Assembly (NCBI GenBank): GCA_014872815.1
Contig: WKFK01000015.1
Coordinates: 372,001-436,000 of the forward strand
Direction: 5' to 3'
Source of the DNA: Paracoccaceae bacterium
Lineage (GTDB): Bacteria > Pseudomonadota > Alphaproteobacteria > Rhodobacterales > Rhodobacteraceae
Length of the DNA: 64,000 nt
Notes under the pieces: generated by a model
Told to the model about the DNA's origin: nothing
What the model saw: only the letters and a program-made list of their open reading frames with translations
The model's database searches: none
Position numbers and translations under genes: made by a program
Shown here: piece by piece, positions 43,351-52,555 of the stretch
Layout: each line of letters starts with the position of its first letter
Position numbering within the stretch: position 1 is the first letter of the stretch

Positions 43351-45279
43351 ATGTCAGCGAGACCCCAGACCCCATTGTTGGATCAAGTGACCTTGCCTGA
43401 AGACCTGAAACGGTTCTCAGACAGTGAGTTGACGCAGATTGCCCATGAGTTGCGGTCTGAAACGATCTCCGCCGTGAGTGAGACCGGCGGGCATCTGGGC
43501 GCAGGTTTGGGTGTTGTGGAACTGACCGTGGCTTTGCATGCGGTGTTTGATATGCCGCGCGACAAGCTGATCTGGGATGTGGGTCACCAGTGCTATCCAC
43601 ACAAGATTTTGACTGGGCGTCGTGACCGGATTCGCACCCTGCGTCAGGAAGGCGGCCTGTCAGGCTTCACCAAGCGCAGCGAAAGTGTGTTTGACCCCTT
43701 TGGCGCGGCGCATAGCTCGACCTCGATTTCGGCGGCGCTGGGCTTTGCGGTGGCTCGCGATCTGGGCGGGCAATGTGACGGCGGTTTGGGCGATGCTATT
43801 GCGGTGATTGGCGACGGGTCGATCACGGCAGGCATGGCCTATGAGGCGATGAACAACGCAGGCCATCTGGGCAAGCGGATGTTTGTAATCCTCAATGACA
43901 ATGACATGTCGATTGCCCCACCCGTGGGGGCGATGAGCGAGTACCTGTCGCGTCTCTATGCGGGCGAGCCGTTTCAGGAGTTAAAATCGGCGGCCAAAGG
44001 CGCGGTGAGCTTGTTGCCCGAACCATTCCGCGAAGGCGCCAAGCGGGCCAAAGACGTGCTCAAGGGCATGACCGTGGGGGGCACGCTGTTTGAACAGTTG
44101 GGCTTTTCCTACGTGGGGCCAATTGACGGCCACGACATGGATCAGTTGCTACCGCTGTTGCGCACGTTGCGTCAGCGCGCGACGGGGCCGGTTCTGCTGC
44201 ATGTGATCACCAAGAAGGGCAAGGGCTATGCCCCAGCGGAAGCGGCGCGGGACAAAGGCCATGCCACCGCGAAGTTTGATGTGCCAACGGGCAAGCAGCA
44301 CAAAGCGCCGTCAAATGCCCCAAGTTATACCTCGGTGTTTGGCAACGCCCTTGTTGAGGAAGCCGCCGAGGACAGCCGGATTTGTGCCGTCACGGCTGCG
44401 ATGCCGGATGGCACAGGCTTGAACTTGTTTGCGGAGCGCTATCCGAGCCGGTGTTTTGACGTGGCGATTGCGGAACAGCATGGCGTGACCTTCTCTGCCG
44501 CGCTGGCCGCAGGCGGTATGAAGCCGTTCTGTGCGATGTATTCGACCTTTTTGCAGCGTGGCTATGACCAAGTGGTTCATGATGTGGCGATTCAGCGCCT
44601 GCCGGTACGCTTTGCGATTGACCGCGCAGGGCTTGTTGGCGCGGATGGCGCCACCCATGCAGGCAGCTTTGACATTGCCTATATGGCGAACCTGCCAGGC
44701 ATGGTGGTGATGGCGGCGGCGGATGAAGCCGAGTTGAAACATATGGTGGCCACGGCGGCGGCCTATGATGATGGGCCGATTGCGTTCCGGTATCCTCGTG
44801 GCGAAGGCGTGGGCGTAGAGCTGCCAGAGCGTGGCGAAGTGCTGGAAATCGGCAAAGGCCGCGTGGTGCAGGAAGGCAGCCGCGTGGCGTTGCTGTCCTT
44901 TGGCACGCGGCTGGATGAGACCCGCAAGGCTGCCGAAGCGCTGGCGGCGCGCGGCATCGCGCCGACCATTGCGGATGCGCGGTTTGCCAAGCCTTTGGAT
45001 CGGGACATGATTCTCGATCTTGCAGCCAACCATGAGGCGCTGATCACCATTGAAGAGGGCGCCGTCGGTGGTTTTGGCAGCCACGTGGCGCAGCTTTTGG
45101 CGGATGAAGGCGTGTTTGATGGCGGGCTGAAGTACCGCTCTATGGTGCTGCCGGACACGTTCATTGATCAGGCCAGCCCGAAGGCGATGTATGATGTGGC
45201 GGCAATGAATGCGGAGCACATTGAGGCCAAGGTGCTTGAGGCACTGGGGATTGCCACGCTGGACAGCAAGCGTGCGTGA
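43351..45279 (+). CDS. dxs: 1-deoxy-D-xylulose-5-phosphate synthase
   Basis: A 642-residue thiamine-diphosphate enzyme at the head of the MEP isoprenoid pathway. The TPP/Mg motif is [18 protein letters not shown]; later [16 protein letters not shown] and [12 protein letters not shown] complete the transketolase-like domains. Normal length. With ispA it makes an isoprenoid operon. It ends one base before the frame-corrected stop of the convergent NYN gene. Confidence 0.96.
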   Translation: MSARPQTPLLDQVTLPEDLKRFSDSELTQIAHELRSETISAVSETGGHLGAGLGVVELTVALHAVFDMPRDKLIWDVGHQCYPHKILTGRRDRIRTLRQEGGLSGFTKRSESVFDPFGAAHSSTSISAALGFAVARDLGGQCDGGLGDAIAVIGDGSITAGMAYEAMNNAGHLGKRMFVILNDNDMSIAPPVGAMSEYLSRLYAGEPFQELKSAAKGAVSLLPEPFREGAKRAKDVLKGMTVGGTLFEQLGFSYVGPIDGHDMDQLLPLLRTLRQRATGPVLLHVITKKGKGYAPAEAARDKGHATAKFDVPTGKQHKAPSNAPSYTSVFGNALVEEAAEDSRICAVTAAMPDGTGLNLFAERYPSRCFDVAIAEQHGVTFSAALAAGGMKPFCAMYSTFLQRGYDQVVHDVAIQRLPVRFAIDRAGLVGADGATHAGSFDIAYMANLPGMVVMAAADEAELKHMVATAAAYDDGPIAFRYPRGEGVGVELPERGEVLEIGKGRVVQEGSRVALLSFGTRLDETRKAAEALAARGIAPTIADARFAKPLDRDMILDLAANHEALITIEEGAVGGFGSHVAQLLADEGVFDGGLKYRSMVLPDTFIDQASPKAMYDVAAMNAEHIEAKVLEALGIATLDSKRA

Positions 45280-45899
45280 CTACTCCAAAAGCCCATCGGT
45301 GTGTGCCTTAAGCTCTCTTTTACGCCATGCCCCATATGCGCCAGAATAATTCGAACGCCTTCTCTGCGAGCAAACTTGAATGCGGGTATGAAGTCGCTAT
45401 CGCCAGTTACAACCACAATGGTTTGAACTAAGCCCCTCAGCGACAGTCTAGCAATGTCCAATCCGATCCGTAAATCGACACCTTTTTGCTCGATATCCAA
45501 GTCGAAGTCATCCTGATTCAAAATCCGTTCTTTAAGAGTAGGATCAGAAAGAGTTTTGTACTTTAGCTTGTAGCCTCTGGTTGAGAGTTCTCCAGCCCTT
45601 AGAGAAATATCGGGCTGTAGTTCTAGTTTTTGAAGAAATGCCTTATTTCGCGTTGCGACGGGAGTGTTCGCCAGGTTTAACTCTTCGCCCGAAATAGGAT
45701 GCTTGAGTTTCCCGGTTGCTGGGTAGGCATCGTAGTAATAGGTGCGTAGCAGTTCATAATCGGATAAGCGTTCGTCAGCACGAATGCGTTCGATCTCAGA
45801 CACTACGTCTTCAACTTTCGGTGCTTTGTTTCCCAGTTTAGAAAACAGTTTGCGAGTAAAAAACCCGCCATCTATCAAAATTGCAAATCTATGATCCAT
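45280..45899 (-). pseudogene. NYN-domain (PIN-like) protein, C-terminus frameshifted
   Basis: The N-terminus FAILIDGGFF and the later VVVTGDSDFIPAFKFA are the metal-binding signature of NYN/PIN-like ribonucleases (LabA type). At 45318-45321 a run of four A on the minus strand puts the frame off: read straight, the protein runs on to 45168 with no family likeness and overlaps dxs by 112 bp. One extra A there restores KRELKAHTDGLLE and a stop at 45280, giving 206 residues and no overlap. It may be a true indel, a sequencing slip, or programmed. The gene is AT-rich relative to neighbours. Confidence 0.7.
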
Positions 45900-45909
45900 A
45901 AACGAAATC

Positions 45910-45972
45910 GACTCCGTACATTCGCGGTATAGTTGCCCATACTCTTTGATAGTTGGCGAATGATACGGAGTC
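45910..45972. promoter_or_regulatory. Long leader hairpin hiding the NYN ribosome binding site
   Basis: GACTCCGTACATTCGC (45910-45925) and GCGAATGATACGGAGTC (45956-45972) are complementary apart from one extra A, with a 30-nt loop. On the minus strand the GGAG at 45912-45915 serves the NYN start and is buried in the stem. Plus-strand TATTTTTC follows, so a terminator role is also possible. Confidence 0.6.
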
Positions 45973-45983
45973 TATTTTTCTAT

Positions 45984-46007
45984 GGTAGGTGCCTTCCGGC
46001 GCCTATC
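45984..46007. repeat. Short hairpin upstream of the NYN leader
   Basis: TAGGTGCC and GGCGCCTA (45986-45993, 45998-46005) pair with one G-T wobble and a TTCC loop, extended by two more pairs. There is no T-run. It lies in the AT-rich block between the NYN gene and the epimerase gene. Confidence 0.4.
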
Positions 46008-46087
46008 TCATACTATATGGGATTCAGTAAGGAAAGTGTTAGAGTCAATTTTGCAACACGGCGATTTTGCACAAAGAAGTGAAATTC

Positions 46088-46954
46088 TCACGTTGAAATC
46101 ATTGAATTTTCTTCGTCCAGCATGGCTTTCAGAGCGTCGCGGTAGTTGGGGTATTTCAGGACCACACCTAATTCCGCTTTGATGCGGTCATTGCGCACGC
46201 GTTTGCTGTCGGAATAGAAGCTGCGCGCCATCGGTGTCATCTCTGCTTCTTCAAAGGGAATTTCCGGCGGCGGGTCCATGCCGAGCAATTCGGCGGCATA
46301 GGCGAGGATGTCTTGCGGCGGCGCCGGGCTATCATCACAGACATTGTATATGCGACCCACGTTGGGGGCTTTCATGGACGCTTCCAACACTTGTGCGATG
46401 TCATCCACATGGGCGCGGGAGAAAACTTGGTTTTTCTTGATGATGCGGCGGGCGGTGCCCTTGCGCAGTTTGGCAAAGGGGCCGCGACCTGGGCCGTAGA
46501 TGCCCGCCAGACGGAAGATGTGCAGCGGTAGATTTGGCAGCGCCTGCCATTCGGCCTCGGCCAGTACCCGCATCTTGCCGCGATGGCCGCCAGGATCAAG
46601 CGGGGTGTCTTCGTCGACCCAACCGCCGTCCATGTCGCCATAAACACCAGTGGTGGAGAGGTATCCAAGCCATTCCAGATTAGGGACGGCTGCCTGTAGT
46701 GCGTCTTTAGCGAGACGTAGCACCGGATCGCCGTCCTTGTCTGGGCGGATGGAGGTCAGCACATGGGTGACATCCTTGAGGGCGCCTTCGAAATCGATCG
46801 GCCATTGGAGTGGCGTGATGCCCTGCGCGCGCAAAACAGTTTCTTGTGCCGGATCACGGTAGGTGCCGAGAATGGTCCAACCTTGCGGCAGAAGACGGGT
46901 GGCGAGGGCCTGAGCGGTGTAGCCGTGGCCGAGCGAAAGCAGGGTTTTGGTCAT
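46088..46954 (-). CDS. SDR-superfamily NAD(P)-dependent epimerase-like protein
   Basis: 288 residues with an atypical N-terminal nucleotide-binding motif (LLSLGHGYTAQALATRL), STTGVYGD with the catalytic-type Thr/Tyr, and FRLAGIYGPGRGPF. It resembles the YeeZ group of extended SDRs. The substrate is unknown. It ends about 80 bp from the hairpin zone; transcription probably starts near 46960. Confidence 0.82.
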   Translation of the reverse strand: MTKTLLSLGHGYTAQALATRLLPQGWTILGTYRDPAQETVLRAQGITPLQWPIDFEGALKDVTHVLTSIRPDKDGDPVLRLAKDALQAAVPNLEWLGYLSTTGVYGDMDGGWVDEDTPLDPGGHRGKMRVLAEAEWQALPNLPLHIFRLAGIYGPGRGPFAKLRKGTARRIIKKNQVFSRAHVDDIAQVLEASMKAPNVGRIYNVCDDSPAPPQDILAYAAELLGMDPPPEIPFEEAEMTPMARSFYSDSKRVRNDRIKAELGVVLKYPNYRDALKAMLDEENSMIST

Positions 46955-47050
46955 GTGCGCACCTTGCCCCCGGCGGCGCAGAGGGACAAGAGGCGTGGAC
47001 TTAAAATCGGCTCACAATGGTGTGGTTGCCGTAGAATTGCGCAAAAGAAA

Positions 47051-47836
47051 TTACTTGCCCTTCCAGACCGGGTCGCGCTTCTCCGCAAAGGCGCGGGCGC
47101 CTTCGAGCTGATCCTCGCTGTCATAAAGCACATCCACCGTGCGCAGCTGTCGCTGGGTGATGCGGTTCATCGCGTCCTGGAACTTGGCGTCTTCGGCGTC
47201 GCGGACAATTTCTTTAATGGCGGCGTAGACCAAAGGGGGGCCTGAGGCGAGCAGGCGGGCTTGTTCCCAAGCACGGTCCATCAGTTTGTCAGCGGGCAGA
47301 ATCTCGTTGACTAGGCCCCAGCGGTTGGCCTCTTCAGCGTCAAACCAGCGACCTGTGAGCAGGAGCTCCATGGCGATGTGGTAAGGGATTCGCTTGGGCA
47401 GCTTCAACGAGGCGGCATCGGCCACGGTGCCGGACCGGATTTCGGGCAGCGCAAAAGTGGCGTGATCTGCGGCGAGTATGATGTCGGCGGAGAGTGCCAG
47501 TTCCAACCCTCCACCACAGGCGATGCCGTTCACAGCGGCAATCACTGGTTTGTTCATGTCGCGCAGTTCTTGCAGGCCGCCAAAGCCACCGACACCGTAG
47601 TCGCCATCAACTTCATCGCCATCAGCGGCGGCTTTCAGATCCCACCCTGGACAGAAGAATTTCTCGCCGCCGCCGGTGAGGATGGCCACGCGTAATTCGG
47701 GATCATCGCGAAAGTCACGGAAGACCTCGCCCATGATGCGGCTGGTGACGAGGTCAATGGCATTGGCTTTGGGGCGATCGAGTGTGACCTCGAGAATGGG
47801 GCCGTCGCGGCGAGTTTTGACCGGGCTGTCAGTCAT
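47051..47836 (-). CDS. caiD: Carnitinyl-CoA dehydratase (crotonobetainyl-CoA hydratase) CaiD-like
   Basis: A 261-residue crotonase-fold enzyme that interconverts crotonobetainyl-CoA and carnitinyl-CoA. LDRPKANAIDLVTS, EKFFCPGWDLKAAA, VNGIACGGGLELAL (oxyanion hole) and the ending AFAEKRDPVWKGK match CaiD closely. It overlaps the acyl-CoA ligase gene by an ATGA. No CaiB-type CoA transferase is seen near it. Confidence 0.85.
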   Translation of the reverse strand: MTDSPVKTRRDGPILEVTLDRPKANAIDLVTSRIMGEVFRDFRDDPELRVAILTGGGEKFFCPGWDLKAAADGDEVDGDYGVGGFGGLQELRDMNKPVIAAVNGIACGGGLELALSADIILAADHATFALPEIRSGTVADAASLKLPKRIPYHIAMELLLTGRWFDAEEANRWGLVNEILPADKLMDRAWEQARLLASGPPLVYAAIKEIVRDAEDAKFQDAMNRITQRQLRTVDVLYDSEDQLEGARAFAEKRDPVWKGK

Positions 47837-49860
47837 GACATGTCCTTTCGTATCAGCGCGTCTGCGGCCACCGCGCGGGTGGGCGTGCAGATCAGCGGGT
47901 TGATTTCAACCTCTTGCAAGCTGTCGAGATTGGCAAGCACGTAGGCCTGCAGCGAGTCGATGGCTTGGAGAATGGCGTTGATGTTGGCAGGAGGCGCGCC
48001 GCGATAGCCGGTGAGCAGCGGGGCGATCTTTAGCGTGTGTAGTGCGGCACGGACGGATTCGGAGCTGGCGGGAACCAAGAACGACGCGCTATCGGACAAT
48101 ACTTCGGTGAGGGTGCCGCCGGCGGCGATGGTGAGCACAAAGCCATGGGCTGGATCGTGGGTCACACCGATGAGCAGTTCGGCAACTGTGTTGCTGACCA
48201 TTTCTTCGATCAGGAAACTGTCGGTGGGCATGGATTGAGCCGCAGCGGGTAGGTCAGCAGCGGTGAGGCGAAGTTTTACAGCCCCGGCTTCAGTTTTATG
48301 GGCAATGCCTTGGCTTTTGAGCACCAAAGGGGGCGTCAGGGTTTTGGCAGCTTCTATAAGGTCTGAGAGGCCGCTCACATTAGCACCGTTTGGGATGTCG
48401 AGGCCGTGGGCGGCGAGCGCGGTTTTGGCGTCTTGCTCGGTGAGCACTTGAGCCGTATGAGGAGGGGAACCTGGGGCGAGCGCTAAGGGCGTTGTCTCAG
48501 GAGCTGCGATCTGCGTGGTGGCTGAGGCAGCAGAGATGGCTTCGCGTAGGCCGTGCATGGGCACCACGCCGCCCTCGATCAGGGTCTGGGTTACATCGGC
48601 TGGTAAAAGCTCCGGTAAGGAGGCCACCACGGCCATGGGGCGACCCGTGGTCTTGTGGGCTTTGATCGCAGCGTCGGTTGCGCAGTCCCAATCGGCGCGG
48701 TTTTCTGGCGGGTAATCCACGACAGAAAACGTGAGGCCTACTTCCGGCGTCATCATGGCGGACCAAGCTTTGGCCATCGCGTCGGCATCGCGCCAGATAT
48801 AGGTGTGGTAGTCCAGCGGATTAGCCAGCGCGACCATAGGGCCGAGGATGTTGGCCAATTGTGTGTGCTGCTCCTCTGTCAGGTCAGGGAAGGTGATGCC
48901 ACTGTGAAGCGCGGTGTCGGCCATAAGGCTGGCCTCACCGCCGGAGCAACTGATCGAGGCGATGGTCGGCGCGGATAATGGGCCAGACAGGTGCAGCAGC
49001 TTCAGGGTTTCCAAAAACACTGGCAGGTCGTGCACGCGGGCAAAGCCCAGACGTTTGATCAAGGCGGCAGCGCCAGCGTCACTTCCGGCAAGGGAGGCGG
49101 TGTGGCTGACAGTGGCGGCTTGGGCCTCGTCGCTGGCCCCGACTTTTAGGGCGACAATCGGAATGCCCTTGGTGTGGGCTTTTGTCGCCAAGGCTTCCCA
49201 GGCGCGCAGGTTGGTGAAGCCTTCGATATGCAGGCCAAGCGCAGTGATGCGCGGATCATCCAGGAAGGCGGAGGCGATGTCTGCCTGATTGAGCTGCGCC
49301 ATGTTTCCGCAGGTTGCGACATAGGCAATGGGCAGGCCGCGCTGCTGGTTGGTGAGGTTGATCGCGATGTTGGAGCTTTGCGTGAGGATGGCGACGCCGC
49401 TGTCCAATCGTTTGCAACCGTGTTGGTCTGGCCAAATCGCGGCCCCGTCCAGCGCGTTGATAAGACCGTAGCAGTTGGGGCCGAGGATCGGCATGTCACC
49501 GGCGGCGGCCACAAGGTCTGCTTGTAGATCACTACTGGTGGCGTCTTCGGCGGCGGACTCGGAAAAACCGGATGCGAAACATACCGCGCCGCCCGCGCCG
49601 TTGGCCGCAAGCTCTCTTACAACCGGGATCGTAGCATGGCGGTTGATGCCAATGAAGGTTGCGTCTGGCGATGCGGGTAATGCGTCGATGGAGGGGTAAA
49701 CTTTGTGTCCCGAGATGTCAGGTGACTTGGGGTGTACAGGCCATATACTGCCGTCAAACTCAATCTTTTCGGTTTGGCGGATCACTTCGGCGCACCATGC
49801 ACCGCCGCCGACAACGGCGATGGATTTTGGACGGATTAGGCGGGTGAGGTCGCGGGTCAT
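47833..49860 (-). CDS. NDP-forming acyl-CoA synthetase (acetate-CoA ligase family)
   Basis: 675 residues in the fused alpha-beta arrangement. The alpha part starts with CoA-binding (KSIAVVGGGAWCAEVI) and has the phospho-histidine loop VSHTASLAGSDAG; the beta part is an ATP-grasp domain with HKTEAGAVKLRLT and AAGGTLTEVLSDSASF. Such enzymes form acyl-CoA with ATP to ADP and phosphate. Its coupling to caiD suggests carnitine or butyrobetaine as substrate; inference only. Confidence 0.82.
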   Translation of the reverse strand: MTRDLTRLIRPKSIAVVGGGAWCAEVIRQTEKIEFDGSIWPVHPKSPDISGHKVYPSIDALPASPDATFIGINRHATIPVVRELAANGAGGAVCFASGFSESAAEDATSSDLQADLVAAAGDMPILGPNCYGLINALDGAAIWPDQHGCKRLDSGVAILTQSSNIAINLTNQQRGLPIAYVATCGNMAQLNQADIASAFLDDPRITALGLHIEGFTNLRAWEALATKAHTKGIPIVALKVGASDEAQAATVSHTASLAGSDAGAAALIKRLGFARVHDLPVFLETLKLLHLSGPLSAPTIASISCSGGEASLMADTALHSGITFPDLTEEQHTQLANILGPMVALANPLDYHTYIWRDADAMAKAWSAMMTPEVGLTFSVVDYPPENRADWDCATDAAIKAHKTTGRPMAVVASLPELLPADVTQTLIEGGVVPMHGLREAISAASATTQIAAPETTPLALAPGSPPHTAQVLTEQDAKTALAAHGLDIPNGANVSGLSDLIEAAKTLTPPLVLKSQGIAHKTEAGAVKLRLTAADLPAAAQSMPTDSFLIEEMVSNTVAELLIGVTHDPAHGFVLTIAAGGTLTEVLSDSASFLVPASSESVRAALHTLKIAPLLTGYRGAPPANINAILQAIDSLQAYVLANLDSLQEVEINPLICTPTRAVAADALIRKDMS

Positions 49861-49977
49861 GGCAAGAACCCCGCAACATCAGGCTCGACCGCTTTGGTGG
49901 GTAACACTTTGTTAACCACGGTGCGGAAATATAAAAATGCGGTACAGGCGGGAGCGCCGATGGCCGCGTCAGGAGAA

Positions 49978-50009
49978 GCCCCCCGGTCAATGTCTACTCT
50001 TCGGGGGGC
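49978..50009 (-). terminator. GC-rich hairpin after the SelW-like gene
   Basis: GCCCCCCG (49978-49985) and CGGGGGGC (50002-50009) pair across a 16-nt loop. It lies just past the SelW-like stop (50027), but no strong T-run follows, so terminator function is uncertain. Confidence 0.4.
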
Positions 50010-50026
50010 GGACCCTTGAGCAGCCC

Positions 50027-50308
50027 CTAGCTGTTGCGGTCGAGATGTCCCAAATCGCGCTCCGGGGAGATCAAGTCGCGCAGACGCTTCTTCAACTCTT
50101 TCGCTTCTGGGAAGCCCCCGTCGCGTTTGCGGTCCCAGATCACGGTGTCGTTGACCGTGACCTTGTAAGTACCGGGCACGTCGGCTGGGGCAATGGTCAC
50201 GCCAGCAAGGTCGTCTTTGAAGGTGGAGAGCAGTTCTTGCGCCATCCAGCCCGCGCGCAACAGCCAGTTGCAGCCGACGCAATAGGTGATGGTGACGGAT
50301 GGTTTCAT
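50027..50308 (-). CDS. SelT/SelW/SelH-family (Rdx-type) thioredoxin-like protein
   Basis: A 93-residue protein. ITYCVGCNWLLRAGWMAQELL holds the CxxC redox pair of the SelW/Rdx family (in selenoproteins the second residue is Sec; here both are Cys). VNDTVIWDRKRDGGFPEAKELK is the conserved C-terminal half. The partner is unknown. GGAG precedes ATG 50308 by 8 nt. Confidence 0.87.
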   Translation of the reverse strand: MKPSVTITYCVGCNWLLRAGWMAQELLSTFKDDLAGVTIAPADVPGTYKVTVNDTVIWDRKRDGGFPEAKELKKRLRDLISPERDLGHLDRNS

Positions 50309-50374
50309 GGGGCAGCTCCCTCGATGGTGTGTCGAGGTTGTGCCGTAGAGCGACAGACAACGCAACGCTTCCCA

Positions 50375-51535
50375 TCATGCACCCAGTGGGCGCAGAAGGT
50401 CACGGCTTATGATGTGGCGCTGGATTTCGCTGGTGCCGTCCCAGATTCGTTCCACCCGTGCGTCACGCCAGAAGCGTTCCAGCGGGTAGTCGTCCATCAG
50501 CCCCATGCCGCCGTGGATCTGAATTGCCGCGTCGGTGACGCGGGCGAGCATTTCGGTGGCGTAGAGCTTGGCAGAAGCGATTTCGCGGTTCGAAGGCACG
50601 CCGCGATCAAGGCGGGCGGCGGCGGAGAGGGTTAGCAGGTCGGCGGCGTCGATTTCGGTGATCATGTCCGCGATTTGGAAACCAATGCCCTGGAACTTGC
50701 CGATGGGCTGGCCGAACTGTTCACGCTGTGCAGCATAGTCGAGCGCATAGTCAAAGGCACGGCGGGCGCGGCCCACACAGAAGGCTGCGACTGTGAGGCG
50801 GGTTGCGTAGAGCCATTCGTTCATGACGGCAAAACCACCGTCGACTTCACCAAGGACTTGCGTGCCGGGCAGGCGGCAGTCGTCAAACTCGAGCACCATA
50901 TTTTTGTAACCGCGATGGCTCACGGATTTGTAGCCGTCGCGTACGGTGAAGCCCGGTGTGCCGCGATCCACAAGGAAAGTGGTAATGCGCTTTTTGGGCC
51001 CTTTGGGAGTTTGATCTTCGCCGGTGGCGACAAAGACAATGAAAAAATCCGCGTGTTCCGCGCCGCTGATAAAATGTTTGTTGCCGTTGATAACCCAGTC
51101 GCCGCCATCGCGCACTGCGGCGCATTTCATGCCGCGCACATCGGAGCCCGCGCCCGGCTCGGTCATGGCCAAGGCATCCATACGTTCGCCACGTACGGCG
51201 GGAAGCAGATAGCGTTCCTTCTGCTCGCCTTCGCAGGCCATCAGGATGTTTTGCGGGCGGCCGAAGAAATGCGTAAGCGCCATGGAGCCACGTCCCAACT
51301 CGCGTTCTACCAGAGTAAATTCAAGGTGGTTCAGGCCCGCGCCACCGACTTCTTCGGGGAAGTTGCAGGCATAAAACCCAAGGTCGATGACCTTCTGTTT
51401 GATCTGTTCGCCCAGACCTTCGGGAATTTCACCGGTGCGCTCAACTTCGTCTTCATACGGGTAGATTTCGTTCTCAACAAAGCTGCGGACGGTGGAGACA
51501 ATCATCTCCTGCTCTTCGGTCAGATCAAATTGCAT
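50375..51535 (-). CDS. Acyl-CoA dehydrogenase (butyrobetainyl/crotonobetainyl-CoA type candidate)
   Basis: A 386-residue FAD enzyme. MTEPGAGSDVRGM and NGNKHFISGAEHAD bind flavin and substrate, and QIHGGMGLMDDYPLERFWRDAR ends the catalytic domain. Closeness to caiD and the ligase makes gamma-butyrobetainyl-CoA a plausible substrate; other short acyl-CoAs cannot be excluded. GAGGAAG lies before ATG 51535. It is divergent from the GlxA-type regulator. Confidence 0.82.
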   Translation of the reverse strand: MQFDLTEEQEMIVSTVRSFVENEIYPYEDEVERTGEIPEGLGEQIKQKVIDLGFYACNFPEEVGGAGLNHLEFTLVERELGRGSMALTHFFGRPQNILMACEGEQKERYLLPAVRGERMDALAMTEPGAGSDVRGMKCAAVRDGGDWVINGNKHFISGAEHADFFIVFVATGEDQTPKGPKKRITTFLVDRGTPGFTVRDGYKSVSHRGYKNMVLEFDDCRLPGTQVLGEVDGGFAVMNEWLYATRLTVAAFCVGRARRAFDYALDYAAQREQFGQPIGKFQGIGFQIADMITEIDAADLLTLSAAARLDRGVPSNREIASAKLYATEMLARVTDAAIQIHGGMGLMDDYPLERFWRDARVERIWDGTSEIQRHIISRDLLRPLGA

Positions 51536-51610
51536 GGCGCGCTTCCTCATTTGGCTGCAACCAGCAGAGCGCGCTTGACCTGTCAGATCATGCAGGAATA
51601 GCGTTCGGCC

Positions 51611-52555
51611 ATGCAGTTCTGGTCAAATACGTCCGCTGCAGCGCAGAAGATTGGCGTTTTGCTTTTTGACGGGTTTTCCAACCACTGTCTGGCAAACACT
51701 GTTGAACCCATGCGCGCGGCCAACATGCTGTCAGGCAAGACGCTTTATGAATGGGCGTTTTTGTCTTTGGATGGCGCAGCGGTGCGCAGTTCCAGCGAAC
51801 TTCCAGTCACACCACACGGTCGATTAACTGATGCCTCCGGCGATATGCTGGTGGTGATGCCGTCTTATGGATTTAAAGATCACGCAGGATGGCAGACGCA
51901 GAGCGCCTTGCGGGCGGCGGCCAAGCGGTTTGGCACGGTTTGTGGTATGGACACGGGCAGTTGGTTGATGGCGGAGGCGGGGCTGCTTGAGGGGTATCGC
52001 GCCACCATTCACTGGGAAGAGTTGATCGCTTTTGCGGAGCGTTTTCCTGATGTGACGGCGGAACGCGAGCGGTTTGTTATCGATGGGCCGCGGGTGACCT
52101 GCTCCGGGGCCATGGCGGCGTTTGATTTGGTGATGCATTTTATTGGCCGCGACTTTGGGCAGGCGCTCGCTTTGGAAGTCGCGCAGTTGTTTATGACACG
52201 GGACAGTGCGCGCTCCCATGAAGGCGGTGCCACGCCTGCAGGGCGGGTGGTGAATCGCGCTTTGGCCGTGATGCAGGATCATTTGGAAGACCCGTTGGCG
52301 TTGCCAGAGGTGGCGCGCCGCGCTGGGGTGACACAGAAAACCCTGGCGGCGCGGATGTTGGCAGAGCTTGGGGCCACGCCAGCAGTGGTGTACCGGCGGT
52401 TGCGGCTCAATCTGGTGCGCAAACTGGTGGTGGACACCGATTTGAGCGTGGCGGAGGTGGCGCTGCGCAGTGGTTACGCTGATCCGGCGGCGATGACACG
52501 GGCGTTTCGGGCAGAATTTGCCACCACGCCACAGGCGCTGCGCAAGGGAAGCTAG
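51611..52555 (+). CDS. GlxA-family AraC-type transcriptional regulator
   Basis: 314 residues. The N-terminal DJ-1/PfpI-like domain (IGVLLFDGFSNHCLANTVEP) has no catalytic Cys in the usual nucleophile elbow sequence that I can place. The C-terminal AraC DNA-binding domain reads LPEVARRAGVTQKTLAARM and VAEVALRSGYADPAAMTRAF. GlxA-type regulators such as CdhR and GbdR sense carnitine and betaine metabolites, which fits the neighbours. Confidence 0.82.
   Translation: MQFWSNTSAAAQKIGVLLFDGFSNHCLANTVEPMRAANMLSGKTLYEWAFLSLDGAAVRSSSELPVTPHGRLTDASGDMLVVMPSYGFKDHAGWQTQSALRAAAKRFGTVCGMDTGSWLMAEAGLLEGYRATIHWEELIAFAERFPDVTAERERFVIDGPRVTCSGAMAAFDLVMHFIGRDFGQALALEVAQLFMTRDSARSHEGGATPAGRVVNRALAVMQDHLEDPLALPEVARRAGVTQKTLAARMLAELGATPAVVYRRLRLNLVRKLVVDTDLSVAEVALRSGYADPAAMTRAFRAEFATTPQALRKGS

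Noticed and set aside
44311..45219. Antisense open frame over the 3' part of dxs
   Set aside because: No motif or ribosome site, and dxs is intact.
45168..45279. C-terminal extension of the NYN frame into dxs
   Set aside because: Sequence after the A-run has no family likeness and overlaps dxs; a one-base correction gives a clean end at 45280.
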